Positions 1 to 12,550 of a stretch of 64,000 nucleotides of DNA are shown here, in pieces. Below the pieces are notes generated by a model that was not told where the DNA came from, ran no database searches, and saw only the letters and a list, made by a program, of their open reading frames with translations. The stretch is from NCBI GenBank assembly GCA_029891345.1, contig CM057009.1, positions 228,123,620 to 228,187,619 on the forward strand, in the 5' to 3' direction. Position 1 is the stretch's first letter, and the number at the start of each line of letters is the position of its first letter. Position numbers and translations under genes: made by a program. Source of the stretch: Dryococelus australis (taxonomy: Eukaryota; Arthropoda; Insecta; Phasmatodea; Phasmatidae).

Positions 1-640
1 TTGTGAATAATTGAATGAATCATAAGTACTTGTATATTAATTGTTTTAAATATTCTTGGAAGGTTGTTTGTTGAAAATATTTTAATGTCAGATTATCTGT
101 TTGCTTACTTTGATGAAAATATTTACAAGTTGGTTGATGTTAAGGTGATGAGGAAGAAAAACTAACATTTCAAATGAAACACACTCTGAAGAGCTGAGGA
201 AAACTTACATAAAATACCGGAGAGAGATAATCATGCCGGAATGAATGAATTTTGAAACAGAAGGAACAGATTTGGATATCTTTAGAAAACTATGCTGGAC
301 CGCTGGTCAAGAGCCCTAGGGAATTGAACAAAACTGAAAGTTATATACAAGAACCTTTTCAGGGCCATGTAGAAAGATCCCTTAGCGATTCAACACAATG
401 TTTCCCTGCTGATCTACATCTGAATAATTCAACCAACTGAGAAAATATAAATTTTTCTCACTGCAAAATTACAACTGATGTAGCTGAAGATTTAACACGA
501 AAACACTTGCTGTTAAAAAACACAGTCATACGTTACACAAACTTAGAAAACCTAATTGAAAAATTTCCTAAAAAAATTGAATTTTACTCTATGATTAATA
601 GTGAAACTTTCGTTCACGTACTTGTAGGAAAACTAGAAGC

Positions 641-1200
641 TTGGTAGGGAAATAGGTTCGGTCAGTCGTAAATTTCAACTCAGCAGTGCTCCACATATAT
701 AAAACAGCTTATAAGCAGGCACACATAATACAATCCAATCATTCATTGACTGACCTCCAAGGTGGATGGATGTGTTTTGGGAGAGCTCCTTGTACAATTT
801 AATTACCTGTATTTCCATTGCGTCTATTTAAAATTCAAAATGTGAATTTGGAAATCATTATTTGTCAGTGTTAACTAGAAGTGCTAAATCATTGTTTGTG
901 CGTTTCGCTAATTACATTGCATGCAGTGCTTGGTAGGGATAAATTTTCTCTAGATATAATTCAGGATGTGTATGTGTAGTGTGTAAATCGTATTCACATT
1001 TATTTCCGAGTAACTATAACCTTAGTTGCTTGTCAGCCTCCGAACATGCTCCATGTATATATAGTCAGGCTCTCGACGTAAGTTCGACTCATTCATTGAC
1101 TGACCTCCGAGGTGAACCGATGTTTTTTCGGGGAGCTCCTGGTGCGATTTCATTATGTGTGTAGTCACTTTTTTATTTCCACGTCAATCTATAATTAACA
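641..1200 (+). repeat. imperfect direct repeat, about 350-bp spacing
   Basis: The string attcattgactgacctcc occurs at 741 and again at 1091. In both copies it is followed by a diverged 'ggtg..cga/gga..tgtttt..gggagctcct' segment and then by 'atttccattgcgtc' or 'atttccacgtcaatc'. A weaker upstream match (ttggtaggga at 641, tggtaggga at 931) extends the duplicated unit. It could be a decayed tandem duplication or two pieces of an LTR. Nothing in it codes. Confidence 0.55.
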
Positions 1201-1977
1201 TAGGCTATAAGTTGATGTAAGTCCTATTTGCAAGTCAGTGCTTCACAGAGCGAATTTATGTATATTAAATATTTAATTTTTTTTACAAGTGTTAATATAT
1301 TCATTTCTTTTTACATGTGGATTACGTTTATAAATTTCCTCACTAGTCTAACAGGCAGACGGACATGTAAGGTATGTGCGAGAGACATCAAGTTGTGTTA
1401 CGTATATCTTGTTATTGTGTTCGTTAGCTATTTAATTTATAGGAACATTTTGGTTCGTTAATTAATTATATACTGCACACTCATGTAATTGTGTTCGTTA
1501 TACCTCTCTCGTGTAAATTTTATTGCTAGCATACAGGTCGGGGTGTACTAATTCATCTCTTTGAGTTTAACACTCATCTAGAGTCACATTATTGCACTTG
1601 TTATTCATGTAGTTGTTATTCGTTGAATTTTACGATTCGATGCATGTAATTTATTCACACGTATAACTCGTTTAAACACTCAAAAATTCTCCCATACAAC
1701 ACAGTTATTCATTTGGAATCACAGTATCTTTCAAAGTCGCCTATCTACCAACACCATCTACGAGCAATATCGCTACCAACACAAAAAAATTTACGCATAG
1801 GCCACTCTTGCACAAAAATCTTCACATATATTCCCCGTAACCAATATGTCATACCTCAATCGAGTGCCAGAGCTGACAGGGCGAGGACGTACCAGATCTC
1901 CCCACAAAATTAAATAAAATAATAAAATTGACCCTTAATACACTCTTGCACCATACACACAAAATATTTTTGAAAGT

Positions 1978-2090
1978 TAATTAACCCTTTCAATTATATT
2001 TAACCCTTTCAGTGGATTTTACCCTTTTTTACTTACCCTTTCAATTTAATTAACCATTTCAATCAATTTAATTAATCCTTTGATATCAAT
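1978..2090 (+). repeat. short tandem repeat, ttaaccctttcaatt-type
   Basis: Five or six degenerate copies of a roughly 20-bp unit containing 'accctttca' followed by A/T-rich sequence run through this stretch. This is a simple minisatellite with no coding potential. Confidence 0.65.
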
Positions 2091-2166
2091 TTGATATGAA
2101 ATTAATTAGGTCAATCAAAAAAGGCGGCATCACTTTTGAGTTAGAATCCCCCTGGCCCTACTACTA

Positions 2167-2343
2167 ATATGTGCAATAATATTTATAGCCTGTTAATAAA
2201 TAGGAATAAGAATAATTTACCGGCCGGCATATAGCGAAATATAAGCACACATAAAAACTATAAATACGCTACGTATTCAATGCTACCACCTGTGGTGCGA
2301 AATTTCTCAAAGAAAATGCATTTTACTGGGTGACGATACCCAT
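2167..2343 (+). repeat. direct repeat a flanking Gypsy remnant (LTR fragment?)
   Basis: This segment matches 7224-7398 along its whole length with scattered substitutions. Shared anchors include atgtgcaataatatt, catatagc.aaatata and taccacctgtggtgcgaaat. The two copies lie in direct orientation about 5.06 kb apart and bracket the Gypsy coding remnants. The simplest reading is that they are fragments of the two LTRs. I could not place a TG/CA boundary or a primer-binding site, so this remains inference. Confidence 0.55.
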
Positions 2344-2926
2344 ATATTCTCCGTAATCACCCCCCTTATGAAATGTGCAGTTTGAAGGTTGAGCTCTAAA
2401 CACATTTCAGATCAAACACTTCTCTCCCCCTCCCCCGCCTGTTATTCCTTACCATGTTGGATTCCTAGGATGTCAACAAATAGCACCACATATAAAGAAC
2501 ATTTAACCCCTAAACGTAATCAAGTTTTAACAATTACAGAAACAGAAAATAGGGTGAAAGTTTTCAGTACACCTTCACAAGATAAGAAAGTCTTAACACA
2601 ATAACAATTAAATACATCTCGGCAATATACAACATGTTTACCCCAACATCTCCTTAGATTACGCATCAAGAAGCATAATTATTCCTACTTGTTGGAGGGT
2701 AAAACCGTTTAATCTGACTTATGTGTGCCTTTTTTTTTTACAATAAAATTGTTATCAGGATTCCTTAACAACACTGCGGCAGGTCCTAAGAAACATATAA
2801 TTTTGTAAGGCCGTCATAGGGTAACACAAGATTGGTAGAAATATGTTCAGCTTTTTTACTTTGCACAAATTGCCGACACATCACAATATCCTTAACCTGA
2901 AAGGGATTTTCTGATCGACCTTTATT

Positions 2927-3118
2927 TTACATGCACTGGACACTTTTTCTGGCTTTCTCCGGATTAGTAAAAGTTTTTTTCCATAGCTCTTCCAAATCGT
3001 TGACACTTAATGTTTCCAGCGACTCAGAAGGGATACACCATACATTCAACAGAGGGAGTGAAAGCTCTCTCCCTAAAAACACCTTACTGGGAGAGAAACC
3101 GGTAGAACTGTGAGGCAC
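2927..3118 (-). pseudogene. Gypsy integrase C-terminal tail remnant
   Basis: The 63-residue frame contains GFSPSKVFLGREL near its start. This resembles the 'GFSPxxxxxGREL' segment that lies after the catalytic core in Gypsy integrases, where it forms part of the region leading to the C-terminal domain. The DDE core is absent upstream, because the frame directly abuts the reverse transcriptase remnant. The arrangement implies an internal deletion that removed RNase H and most of the integrase. It is not expected to be functional. Confidence 0.7.
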
Positions 3119-3134
3119 CTAATTAAAGCCATAT

Positions 3135-3965
3135 TTAGCTTAGGGTAGGGGAGGGGGAAGTGGGGTGTGATATCTCATACTTTAAATTACCAAATTCCCT
3201 CTCTTCCATTTCACCCCAATGGAAGGGAACATGCTTCTTTTTTAACCTGTTCAGAGGGGCGCACATTTCTGCATACCTCTCTATGAAGCGTGAAAAGTAA
3301 CCCAACATACCTAAAATTCTGATTACTCTTTTCACATTCCTAGGCCGAGCGAAAATTACGACAGGTTCTATCTTTTCCAGATCCATCTTCAACTTACCTC
3401 CCGAAATAACGAACCCTAAGAACTTCGTTTACACTTTGAACACAAGCCACCTTATCGGGGTTAATAGTAAATCCTAAGTCCTGCAACTTCTCTAGTACCA
3501 ATCGCACATGCTCCAGATGTTCCTCGGGGTTTGCGAAAAAATGCAAATGTCGTCTAAAAATAATATCAGGAATTTAAAATGGTATTTTTTCAAGGCCTTA
3601 TGTAAAATACGAGCTAAACACTGACCTCTAAAGTTCACGCCGAAAGGCACCCGATTCCACTCGAAGTGGCCCCACGGTGTGACAAACGCCGTATGTTTTT
3701 TGCTTTTCTCCCCTACCTCACACTGGTGAATACCTGTATTAAGGTCTATGACAGAAAATACTTAATTTCCCAAAAACTTGCAGTATATTCTCCACTTTCG
3801 GTATCGGAAAATTGTCGACCATAACCATCTGGTTTAATTGCCTATAGTAAATTACAAGTCGTTATTGTCCAGGTTTTTTCTTATTTTCTAGAAAGGTCGG
3901 GAAGGCGTATGGAGAGACTGAGGGACTTATTATTTGTTGTTCTCGCACCTCGGCTACGATCATTC
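3135..3965 (-). pseudogene. Gypsy reverse transcriptase remnant
   Basis: The minus strand shows the classic palm motifs in order: YYRQLNQ and PIPKVEN, then VIDLNTGIHQ carrying the first catalytic Asp, TAFVTPWGHFEWNRVPFG, and a FLDDI version of the YxDD box. INPDK and a GYFSRFI thumb-type motif followed by APLNRL complete the set, ending at about 3135. All three catalytic aspartates are present. At least two frameshifts or stops interrupt the frame, including one just before the VIDL motif and one near YFGR. The domain copies RNA into DNA in an active element; this copy is dead. The assignment to the Gypsy/Ty3 group is strong. Confidence 0.9.
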
Positions 3966-4107
3966 TAAAAGCTTCCAACTTAGGCGGCTAACATTGGTAC
4001 GGTTTAAGCCGTACATGCATTTTGTCCTATACTCGAATACGATACGGGACGTCCACACAACAGCAAACACATTTGGTAATAACGTCATCATATTCCTTTA
4101 TTAGGTT

Positions 4108-4535
4108 TTATAATTTCCTTTTATGCACACCGTCAAACCCTTCACTTGTGCCCTGAATGTTCCTACAATTTTTTCTTTCTTTATTTTCATCCTTCAGACA
4201 GATTTTCATTCCCTTGGGATCAAAACCAAAAGTCAACTCACCCCACTGAAAATCAATAACTGCGCGGATTTCGGCCAAAAAATTTAACACAAAGATTAAA
4301 CGATTAACTAAACCTGGTATCACCCAGAAGGTTTTTTGTCCAACTGTATTTGTAAAGATTAAAGTGAAGACGTAATCTTAAACTTACGTTACAAACGGAT
4401 CCATTGGCAACCACCAGTTGAAACCCCTCGCCTGTTTGTAATCCCCCTTTAGCTTAGGATATTATTTAATTAGCATATCGGGTAACTTTTGGCTTAGAAA
4501 ATACTCATTTTCCCCCATGTCTATTAATGCCGCAA
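4108..4535 (-). pseudogene. retrotransposon aspartic protease region, degenerate
   Basis: Between the zinc knuckle and the reverse transcriptase the minus strand reads AALIDMGENEYFLSQKL. This aligns with the 'ALIDTGA..xFIS' active-site loop of retropepsin-like proteases, with the usual Thr of DTG replaced by Met. It is followed by GFQLVVANGSV, a plausible flap-side strand. A stop and a frameshift separate this from the 71-residue frame ending at 4108. The family uses a dimer with one Asp per subunit to cut Gag-Pol. Position in the element supports the call more than the motif does. Confidence 0.6.
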
Positions 4536-4552
4536 CCCTTTTCACTTTTATT

Positions 4553-5466
4553 TCAATCTGCACAGACAATCTGTTTTTCTTTTGGTGTCGATGCCCTATC
4601 ACGTCCCTGTTTTCGACATCTCGTACCTGCTCCCTTTTTTCCTTTTTCAGTTTCCAACATTGCTTTTGCGCGTGACCACGTGCCCCATATCTGTGGCATT
4701 TCTATTTTCAACAGTATCCCTACAGATCGCAGCAAAATGTACTTCGCGATTACATTTCCAACATTTTTGTTTACTTTTTTTTGTGCTGTTATTCCCCGGC
4801 TCTGCACTATGGCTACGATCTCTTACATACAAGCCCACAACATAGGCTCTATTTTACAATAAATCGCCCAATTGCAAAACTGCTCAAAAGTTTCAGGAAA
4901 TGTATGCCGTACACTATGCGCCCGCACTGCGGGAGACAGATTTTCAATTATTAAAGCAACTAATTTTTCCTCACCCAAAACACACTCTCGCTTATTTCTT
5001 GCTGAAACTTCAAAATGCTCTGACCCTTTTTTTGAAACCGGAAAACAAATTCCTTACCCATATCTTCCTTAGCCCTTCTTGGACACAAGCTCTCCCATAA
5101 GTTTTCTTTCACGCGGAACAACTCTTCCCTTTTCTTCAGACCTTGAGCAATTATTTCACCAGGAACTCCATTAATTTTATTTACTATAGGTAGTAGTAAA
5201 AAGATATCAATTGGGAAAAGTTTTCTTTTCTGAAATTTATCAACATGACCATAATAATAGAGTAAATTCCTGGGACTACATTCGCTAAGCTCATCAAACG
5301 CGCCAAGAGAATAGGTGGTGATATTTCGCACGGTATCAACATAATAAGCTTGTTCACTTTGATGTTTACCATTCCCGTTTGCTGCACTAATTTTTGTCCC
5401 CCATTTTAACCATTGCAACCATTTTCTTATGCAACTAGTCAATCCCCTCACTCTTGTCTGCTGCAA
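4553..5466 (-). pseudogene. retrotransposon Gag (capsid and CCHC zinc knuckle)
   Basis: A 168-residue minus-strand frame (4960-5466) contains LLPIVNKINGVPGEI and a following segment rich in charged residues (KENLWESLCPRRAKEDMG). This resembles the helical capsid region of Gypsy Gag proteins. Downstream, at 4647-4838, a second frame carries CWKCNREVHFAAIC, an exact CX2CX4HX4C zinc knuckle of the nucleocapsid type. The two are split by frame changes. Gag assembles the virus-like particle and the knuckle binds RNA. The ATG at 5466 is the first available start, but the true start is uncertain. Confidence 0.75.
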
Positions 5467-7223
5467 TGTTGGCGGCTGTCAAGTTTGACAATAAAGTGGA
5501 CATGTCCACTTTGTACACCCAAGATGTCAGGTTATGAAATATAGGAATAACTTAAATACCAGCATTGTACCACGGTCAAATGGGCCAGCAGATTGGCGTA
5601 GATTCGAGACGCCCTCTACCCCGCAGGGGTGTCAGGTATGTCAATTTCTGCCTCATTTACACACCACACTAACAGAACCTAAACTCCCCCTACGGGGCAG
5701 AAAAGCGATCCCGACTTATAAACCCAAGTACCGCTGTCAATACTCAATGCCTTATAACTATCTACAATATTATGACAGCTACTTAAGTCACAGCAGGGGA
5801 TGTTGTTAATAGCACGGGGGTACATTCCAAAATAATGTCTCTGGACTCGTTAGTTCCAGGGTCTTTTGGTATTTTATTTATTCCGCACCAGAATGAATGT
5901 TTACAAGCACTGACTTTATGCAAAAATACACACTATAAAAATTCTAAAATATTTGCCACTCAAATTTATAATTTTCGTAGCCAGACCCCTTAATAATATA
6001 CAACATTTTTACCCTACGCAATGACCTTCAATAAAAGGTTATCTTTATAATTTATCACTAAAATTCAACTTCATAAGCGAATCATTCCGCCAGTGCTTGT
6101 TTGACGTGCTTTTAAAATGTCTCAAACATCACTGACTCTGCAGGGATGCGACGACGATGACACTTACTGCTCACTCATACCTTGGAAGGGGCCTTCATAC
6201 ATAATTCTGAAATGCTGTCCATCCGGCCACGTCGGAGAATACCTTTGCCAGCTAGTGACAACCCACTGAAGGGTCCGAATCGCTTGGCGCCGTGAAATGG
6301 AACAGCTGGCTGGTCATCGACCTCGTGATCCCACGCAAAAATGTGCAGTTTGGTAGCACTCAACCATATGAAAATCCATGCCTACACACTCGGTTGTCTT
6401 CTGCTCGTTACGCCGCTGTAACAAAGTACGAACACGTCCCAGCACGATAACCGGACGGACGTGCTTTATCATGAAAACCAGCATAAAAACGTTTGCTACT
6501 AAATATTGAATGTCATGTTTCTAGATTCCAAAATTCCGAGCGGATCATGTACGTCATAAGCACAAAACGTACTCTTAAATTCTCGCTTACAGTACATTCA
6601 TAACAAGAAATTTACCCAACTTGGCAAATTTGATCTTCACGAGCCGTCTCCAATAAATAGCGATCTCACAATTATTTAATCAATATTTGGCAAGCTCATA
6701 GTAAACGGAATATTGCTGGTTCGTGAAGCGGCTTCACACACGGCATGCTCATACACAGTCCACGGCCTTGCAATACCTGCCCCATACTTTTAACAACTAG
6801 AGTTGCACACAAACAGTGATGATGCCAATATCGCGTCGGCGTTCAGTTCTGGCATTACCAAGTAATATTCTTCTCACTGCGAGTTTATTCACTCCCGGAT
6901 GCGTTACGGCGACTTGTACTCACTCACGTTAACCATGGCATACAGTGACTGAGGTGAACTGATGCTACAGTCCCAATACTGCCGATATATCCGCCCGAGA
7001 CGATTGCTGCCCTCCACATCTGGTACGCGACTCTCTCGCCCCGCGGTCAGGCACATACTATGTCAGACTTCAACTGCTGACACCTGCACACTAGCTTGGT
7101 GCACTGTCATCGGCACCAACCAGGTGACATCACGTACATGCGCCACTCAAGTGCCACAGTCGCGATCTTTTACAAATCGAACAAAATAATATCGATAACT
7201 AATATTACAAACAACACACATCA
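5467..7223. other. non-coding stretch upstream of Gypsy gag
   Basis: Relative to the minus-strand element this is the 5' side, where a leader and 5' LTR should lie. I recognise no protein domain, tRNA-like primer-binding complement or terminal TG/CA pair. Base composition is more balanced than at 1-2166. Short ORFs on both strands look accidental. Confidence 0.5.
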
Positions 7224-7398
7224 AATATGTGCAATAATATTCATAATATGACTATAAATAGCAATAAGATTAATTAACCGGCCTGCATATAGCAAAATAT
7301 AAACACATATAAAACTATGAATGCGCTGCACATTCAATGTTACCACCTGTGGTGCGAAATTACTAAAAGAAAATACAATTCACTAGGCAACGATACCC
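7224..7398 (+). repeat. direct repeat b flanking Gypsy remnant (LTR fragment?)
   Basis: This is the partner of 2167-2343. Similarity ends within 'cgatacccttatcgtcac', where the 98-bp satellite begins, so satellite and repeat are fused at this edge. Confidence 0.55.
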
Positions 7399-8148
7399 TT
7401 ATCGTCACACTGTGTATAAGGCATTCGGCGAGACTGGCGCAGAGGTGCAGTTGACACACAGTAAGCTTCGTACTGGGAATATATGTCGTACAGTGAGGAT
7501 GGCCTATCTGTGTTTATAGCACTCAGCAAGACTGACACAGAGGTGCAGTTGACACCCGGTAAGCTTGGTACTGGGAATGTATGCCGTGCAGTGAGGATGG
7601 CATAGCTGTGTATATGGCACTCGGCGAGATTGACAAATATGTTTAGTTGACACATGTTAAGCTTGGTACTTGGAGCAAATTTTGTGTGACGAGGATGCAT
7701 AGCTGTGTATATAGCATTCGTCGAGACTTACACAGAGGAGCAGATGACACACGATAAGCTTGGTACTTGGAGCAAATGTCGTGCGGTGAGAATGGCACAG
7801 CAGTGTATATGGCACACGGCGACATTGACACAGAGGTATAGTGGACACATGAGATCTTGGTACTCGCAGCAAATGTCGCACAGAGAGAATGGCAGAGTTG
7901 TAGTTGACTCATGGTGAGTTAGGAATTCATTGATAATTTCGCGCGGAGATTATGCCCTTGCTGTGTATATTGCACTATGCGAAAATGATACATAGGTGCA
8001 GTAGACACACGCCATCTAGATATTCGGAGCAAATTTTGCAGAAAGAGGAGGGAAGAGCTGTGTGTATGGTATTCGGCGAACATGACACAGCGGTTCAGTT
8101 GACACATTGTAAGTTTTGTATTCGGAACAAATGTCGCACAGAGAGAAT

Positions 8149-8229
<81 letters not shown>

Positions 8230-8372
8230 CTCGGCGAAATTGAAAGAGAGATGTTGTTAACTCACAGTGAGCTTGGTTCTAGGGATCTAAATGTGGCACA
8301 TATTGAGTGGCACAGTATTGTAAATGGCACTCGGCGAGATCGAAACATAGGTGCATTTGACACACAGTGAGC
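7399..8372 (+). repeat. 98-bp satellite, block A
   Basis: About ten diverged tandem units. Unit starts (ggcac/attcggcgagact) fall at 7420, 7518, 7616 and 7713, giving a 97-98 bp period. Recognition words in each unit, in order, are ggcactcggcgagactgac, acagaggtgcagttgacac, ggtgagcttggtactcggag, caaatgtcgc and ggatggcacagctgtgtata. One unit carries a long TA expansion (8152-8225). The block ends exactly where repeat R5 begins. The last units match, one for one, the units of block D that precede the second R5 copy. Confidence 0.95.
8152..8225 (+). repeat. (TA)n microsatellite inside satellite unit
   Basis: About 37 TA dinucleotides replace the short 'gtgtatatgg' step of one satellite unit, between 'gagaatcgca' and 'tggcactcgg'. 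The isoleucine-tyrosine repeat ORFs that cross it are artefacts. Confidence 0.98.
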
Positions 8373-9917
8373 TGCACTCTTACCCCGGAGGGTTTCAGGG
8401 TACTCAATACTACCTCACTCCGCGTATTAAATAGTAAACCTCCAAACAAAACTAGGGAATAGACAGCGAACTCAATTGTAATAAATAGTTGTTAGTTATC
8501 TGTAATGAACGTTGCGCAGTGTCCCTACTCATGTGTCAAGCCAAATATCCGTCACCAAAGTATGTGATTCAACATATAGATGGGCAGAATTTTGCTTTGT
8601 TTGTCAATACCGTGCACAGCCTATTTATGTTTGAATGCAAAGTTATTTTATTTACTATTTAATACACAAGGATAATTTTCATTGCATTTCACACCTTTAT
8701 ATTTCATGTCAAAAATAATACAGTCTAAACTTGCCATCGAAATGGTAACCAAACTATGATTACAAGTTAACCACATTTTCATATCTGACGTTACACACTT
8801 TGACTGCTAACAACTCCATAAAAAATATTCTGGCCACACAACACATTTATCATTTCCAGTTTACAATGCCAGACGGTCGCGAAAATGGTGCGCTACGTGT
8901 TGAACTAAAAAGTTTCAAAACTTCGGAAGATTTTAAGCAGAATTAAACAGCCCCGACAACTAAAGGTAACAAATTCCAATGTCGCTCATAACTGATAGTT
9001 TTCTGGAAAGCAGAAGCAGCATTAAAATACATCTTATATCCCCAATGCAACTCGTCGTTCCTCCCGTTGCATTACAGGCAGGCATCAGCACCTACGAGAA
9101 CTGCTCGGCTGAAAATTCACCAGCTGGTTTCGTCCAGCGGCGATCCAAAGTGCTGCACATATCATCTCTTCTACACGTTGTCCAAGTAAATATAGGCGTG
9201 GAAAACTTCACAGTAAGGCTGGAGTACGAGTCTACCAATCACTAGCGTAATGTGCAGTTCCATGTCAAGTTCCGCGAGGATAAGTTACATATTGGACAAT
9301 AAACAACAGTGTTAGCGGTCATTAAATTTAAATTTGCTATGTGAAATGTTATCAAACGAGCCGCCTTGTACCAATAAGATCTCTCGTTATACTTGGCCCG
9401 TTGATACAGTTTCACATTACAAGTCTGCTCTACATCCATAAGTCACATGCCGCATTTTATTAGCCAAGCCTGCCATCGCCACAGCAGCGCACACTACAGC
9501 TGATAATAGCTCGCCGGGCAACAGACGACTGACTGGCGACACACATGAAGTGCTCAGGTGACTTCCCCAACTAGAGTGTTCAACCAGCATCACGTGATAG
9601 AGACCGAAACGCAGCGCACCTAGCGGCTACTGTCTTTTACAGTATTTGAACAGCAACTGTGTTACATTATTACACAAAAAAATTTAAGTTTAAATAACAA
9701 AATGAGAATGTACTAATATAACAAAACACGATGACAAGATTATAAAAATATAACATGTTGAAATTTAATTACGAATAATATCATATTGGTCGGCCAATTT
9801 AAAATAAATTTTATATGCGGTAAAATAAAACACACTACTAAGTTACGAACTAGTACAAACCCTGGCAAAAAAAAAGCCCTATGGACCAAAAATCACTGAC
9901 ACGAATTGATTCGTCTC
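8373..9917 (+). repeat. interspersed repeat R5, uninterrupted copy
   Basis: This 1.55-kb non-coding sequence is embedded in satellite on both sides. It is repeated at 31061-34893, where two insertions interrupt it. Shared anchors include cctccaaacaaaac, agtatgtgattca, atattctggccacaca, gttttctggaaagcagaag, ttcgtccagcggcgatccaa and gaagtgctcagg. Both copies join the left satellite at the same unit phase (cacacagtgagc). I found no ORF with a domain and no clear terminal repeats. It could be a non-autonomous transposon or part of a larger satellite-plus-R5 unit that has duplicated. Confidence 0.85.
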
Positions 9918-12550
9918 AACAGTGGACTTTTTACTTGGAGCGAATGTCGCGCATAGTGTATGCCACAGCTATATATATGGCACTTGGCGAGACTAACACA
10001 AAGATTCAGTTGGTACTCGGTGAACTTGGTACAAGGGGCAAATGACTCACGGAGAGGTTTTCAAAGCTGTGTCTATGTCAATCGCCCAGACTGACAGACA
10101 TATGCTGTTTACACATGGTGAGATTGATTTTTGCAGCAAAATTCGCACGGAGATGATGGTACATATGCGCATATGGCACTCGGCGAGACAGCCACAGAAG
10201 TGTAGTTGACACATTGGGGATCATGGAACTCGTAGCTAATTTCGCGCAAGAGTATGGCCTAGCTGTGTATATTGGACTTGGCGACACTGACACAGAGGTG
10301 CAGTAGGCACATGTTAGCTAGGTAATCTGAGCAAATTTCAGAGCCAGAGTTTGGCAGAGCTGTGTATATGACATTCGGCGAACATAACACTGCGGTGCAG
10401 TTGACACATGGGGAGCTTGGTTATTAGTGAAAATGGCGCCCGGAGAGGTTAGCTGAACAGAATACATAGCACTCGGCGAGATTGACCCAGCGATGCAGTT
10501 GACAAACTATGAGCTTGGTTCCTGGAGCTAATGTCACGTGGATAGATTGACACAGTAGTGTATATGGCACTCGGCAGTACTGACACAGCGGTCAGTTGAC
10601 ACACAACGAGCTATGTACTTGGAGCAAATGTCTCACAGAGAGTATGGTACAGCGGTGTATATTGCACTCGGCGACACTGACACAGAAATGCAGTTAACAC
10701 TCTGTGAGATTGGTACTCTGAGCAAATGTCGCAAGGAGAGTATGGTACATTTGTGTATATGGCACTCGGAGAGACTGACACAGAAGTGCAATTGGCACAT
10801 GGTGAGGTTGATGCTCGGAGCAATTGCCGCACGATGGGGATGGCACAGCTATGTAAATGGCACTATGTAAGCCAATTGCAGAGATTCAGTTGACACTCGG
10901 TGAGTTCCGGTTTCGGAGGAAATGTCGTGCAGTGTGTATGGCTCAGTGGTGTATATGTCACTCGGCGAGAGTGACACAGAGGTCCAATTGACACTTGGTG
11001 AATTTAATAATTGGTTCAACTGTCATGTAGTGTGTATGGCACAACTATGTTTATGTCACTCGGTAAGACTGTTGCATAGGTGTTGTTGACACTCGGTGCC
11101 CTTGGAAATCGGACCAATGTCGTGCAGAGTGTTTGGAGCAGCAGTTAATATGGCACTAAGCGACACTGACACAGAGGTTTATTGCACACACGTCAGCTTG
11201 GTAGACCTTAGCAAATTTCGCACATATAGAATGGCACAGCAGTGTATATGATACTCGGCAAGACTGACACAGAGGTGCATTTTTCTCATGGCGAGCTTGG
11301 TACTCTGAGTAAAAGTCGCAGGGATAGAATAGCAGAGCTGTGAATATGGTAATCGGCGAGACTGACACAGAGGTACACTTGTATCACTGTATTATTGGTA
11401 CGCGGAAAAAATTTCTTGTTTAAAGGATGGCACATCGGTGTATATATGACACTTGGCGAGACAGACACAGGGGTGCAGTTGACACACTGTAAGCTTTGTA
11501 CAAGGAGAATATGTCGACGAGCGGACAGGATGTTACAAATGTGTATGTTGCACTTAGCAAGATTGACAAAGAGTTGCAATTGATAAATGGTGAGCTTGGT
11601 ACTCGGAGTAAATTTTGCATAGAGATGATGACAGCAGAGTATATGGCACTCGGCTAGACTGACACAGATTTGCAGTTGTCACACTGTGAGAATGGTACTT
11701 AGGAGCAAATGACGCACAGACAAGATACAGCCGTGTAAAAGACACTCGGCGAGGCTGACATAGGTTCAGTTGACACACAGTGAGCTTCATACTCGGAGCA
11801 AATGACGAGCGGAGAGGATGGCACAACAGGGCTTATTATAACCGGCGAGACTGGCAATGAGTTGCAGTTGATACACAGTGAGCTTAGTACTCGGATTAAA
11901 TTTCGTGCAGAAATGATGACACAGCAGAGTATTAGGCACACGGTGAGACTGACACCGATGTGCAATTGAGACACGGTGCGATTGGTAGTTAGGAGCAAAT
12001 GTCTCGCAGAGAAGTCATAGCTGTTTACATGACACTCGGTAAGACTGACACAGTGGTGCAGTTGACACTCGGTGAACTTAGAAATCGGAGCAAATGTAGT
12101 GCGGAGAGGATGGAACAGCTTTGTATATGGCTGTCGGCGAGACTGTCACAGAGGTGTAGTTGGCACATGGTGAGAATTGTACTAGGAGCAAATGATGTCG
12201 CATGGAGAAGATAGAACGGCTGTGTATATGGGACCCGGCGAGACTGACAAACAGTTGCAGTTGACACACTGTGAGCTTGGTACTCGGATTATATTTCATG
12301 CAGATAGAATGACACAGCTGTGTAAATGTTACTCAGCCTGACTGACACAGGGGTGAAAATGACACACGGTAAGAGTGGTACTGCGAGAAAATTTCGCGCA
12401 AAGAGGATTGCAAAGCTGCTTATATGGCTCTCCCCGAGACTGAAACACTGGTGCAGTTGACACATAGTGAGCTTGGTACTCTGAGCATATGTCACTCGGA
12501 GAAAATGACACAACTATTTATGTGACACTCGGTGAGACTTGCACACAATT
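9918..12550 (+). repeat. 98-bp satellite, block B
   Basis: About 27 diverged units run from the R5 edge to the start of R1. The first 540 bp match block E (31730-32260) and the start of block F (34895 on) unit by unit, so variant order is conserved beyond the single repeat. Apparent ORFs on the minus strand, such as 11699-11998, are by-products of stop-poor satellite frames. Confidence 0.95.

Larger units (their letters stand above)
1..2166. other. AT-rich spacer, no gene recognised
   Basis: Short ORFs occur on both strands but none shows a domain, codon bias or supporting context. The stretch holds two small repeat structures annotated separately (641-1200 and 1978-2090). I see no other element, RNA gene or promoter that I can support. 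Confidence 0.6.
2690..5466 (-). mobile_element. degenerate Gypsy-type LTR retrotransposon
   Basis: Read on the minus strand, the order is gag (capsid then zinc knuckle), aspartic protease, reverse transcriptase and the C-terminal part of integrase. That is the canonical order for Gypsy/Ty3 elements. RNase H and the integrase catalytic core are missing: the RT tail at 3135 is followed within about 20 bp by the integrase tail at 3118. Stops and frameshifts break every domain. Direct repeats at 2167-2343 and 7224-7398 may be LTR remains. Confidence 0.85.

Noticed and set aside
5570-5660. tRNA-like sequence near 'ttcgagacgccct'
   Set aside because: No cloverleaf with matching acceptor and anticodon stems could be drawn.
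7919-8230. Isoleucine-tyrosine repeat proteins
   Set aside because: Translations of the (TA)n microsatellite.
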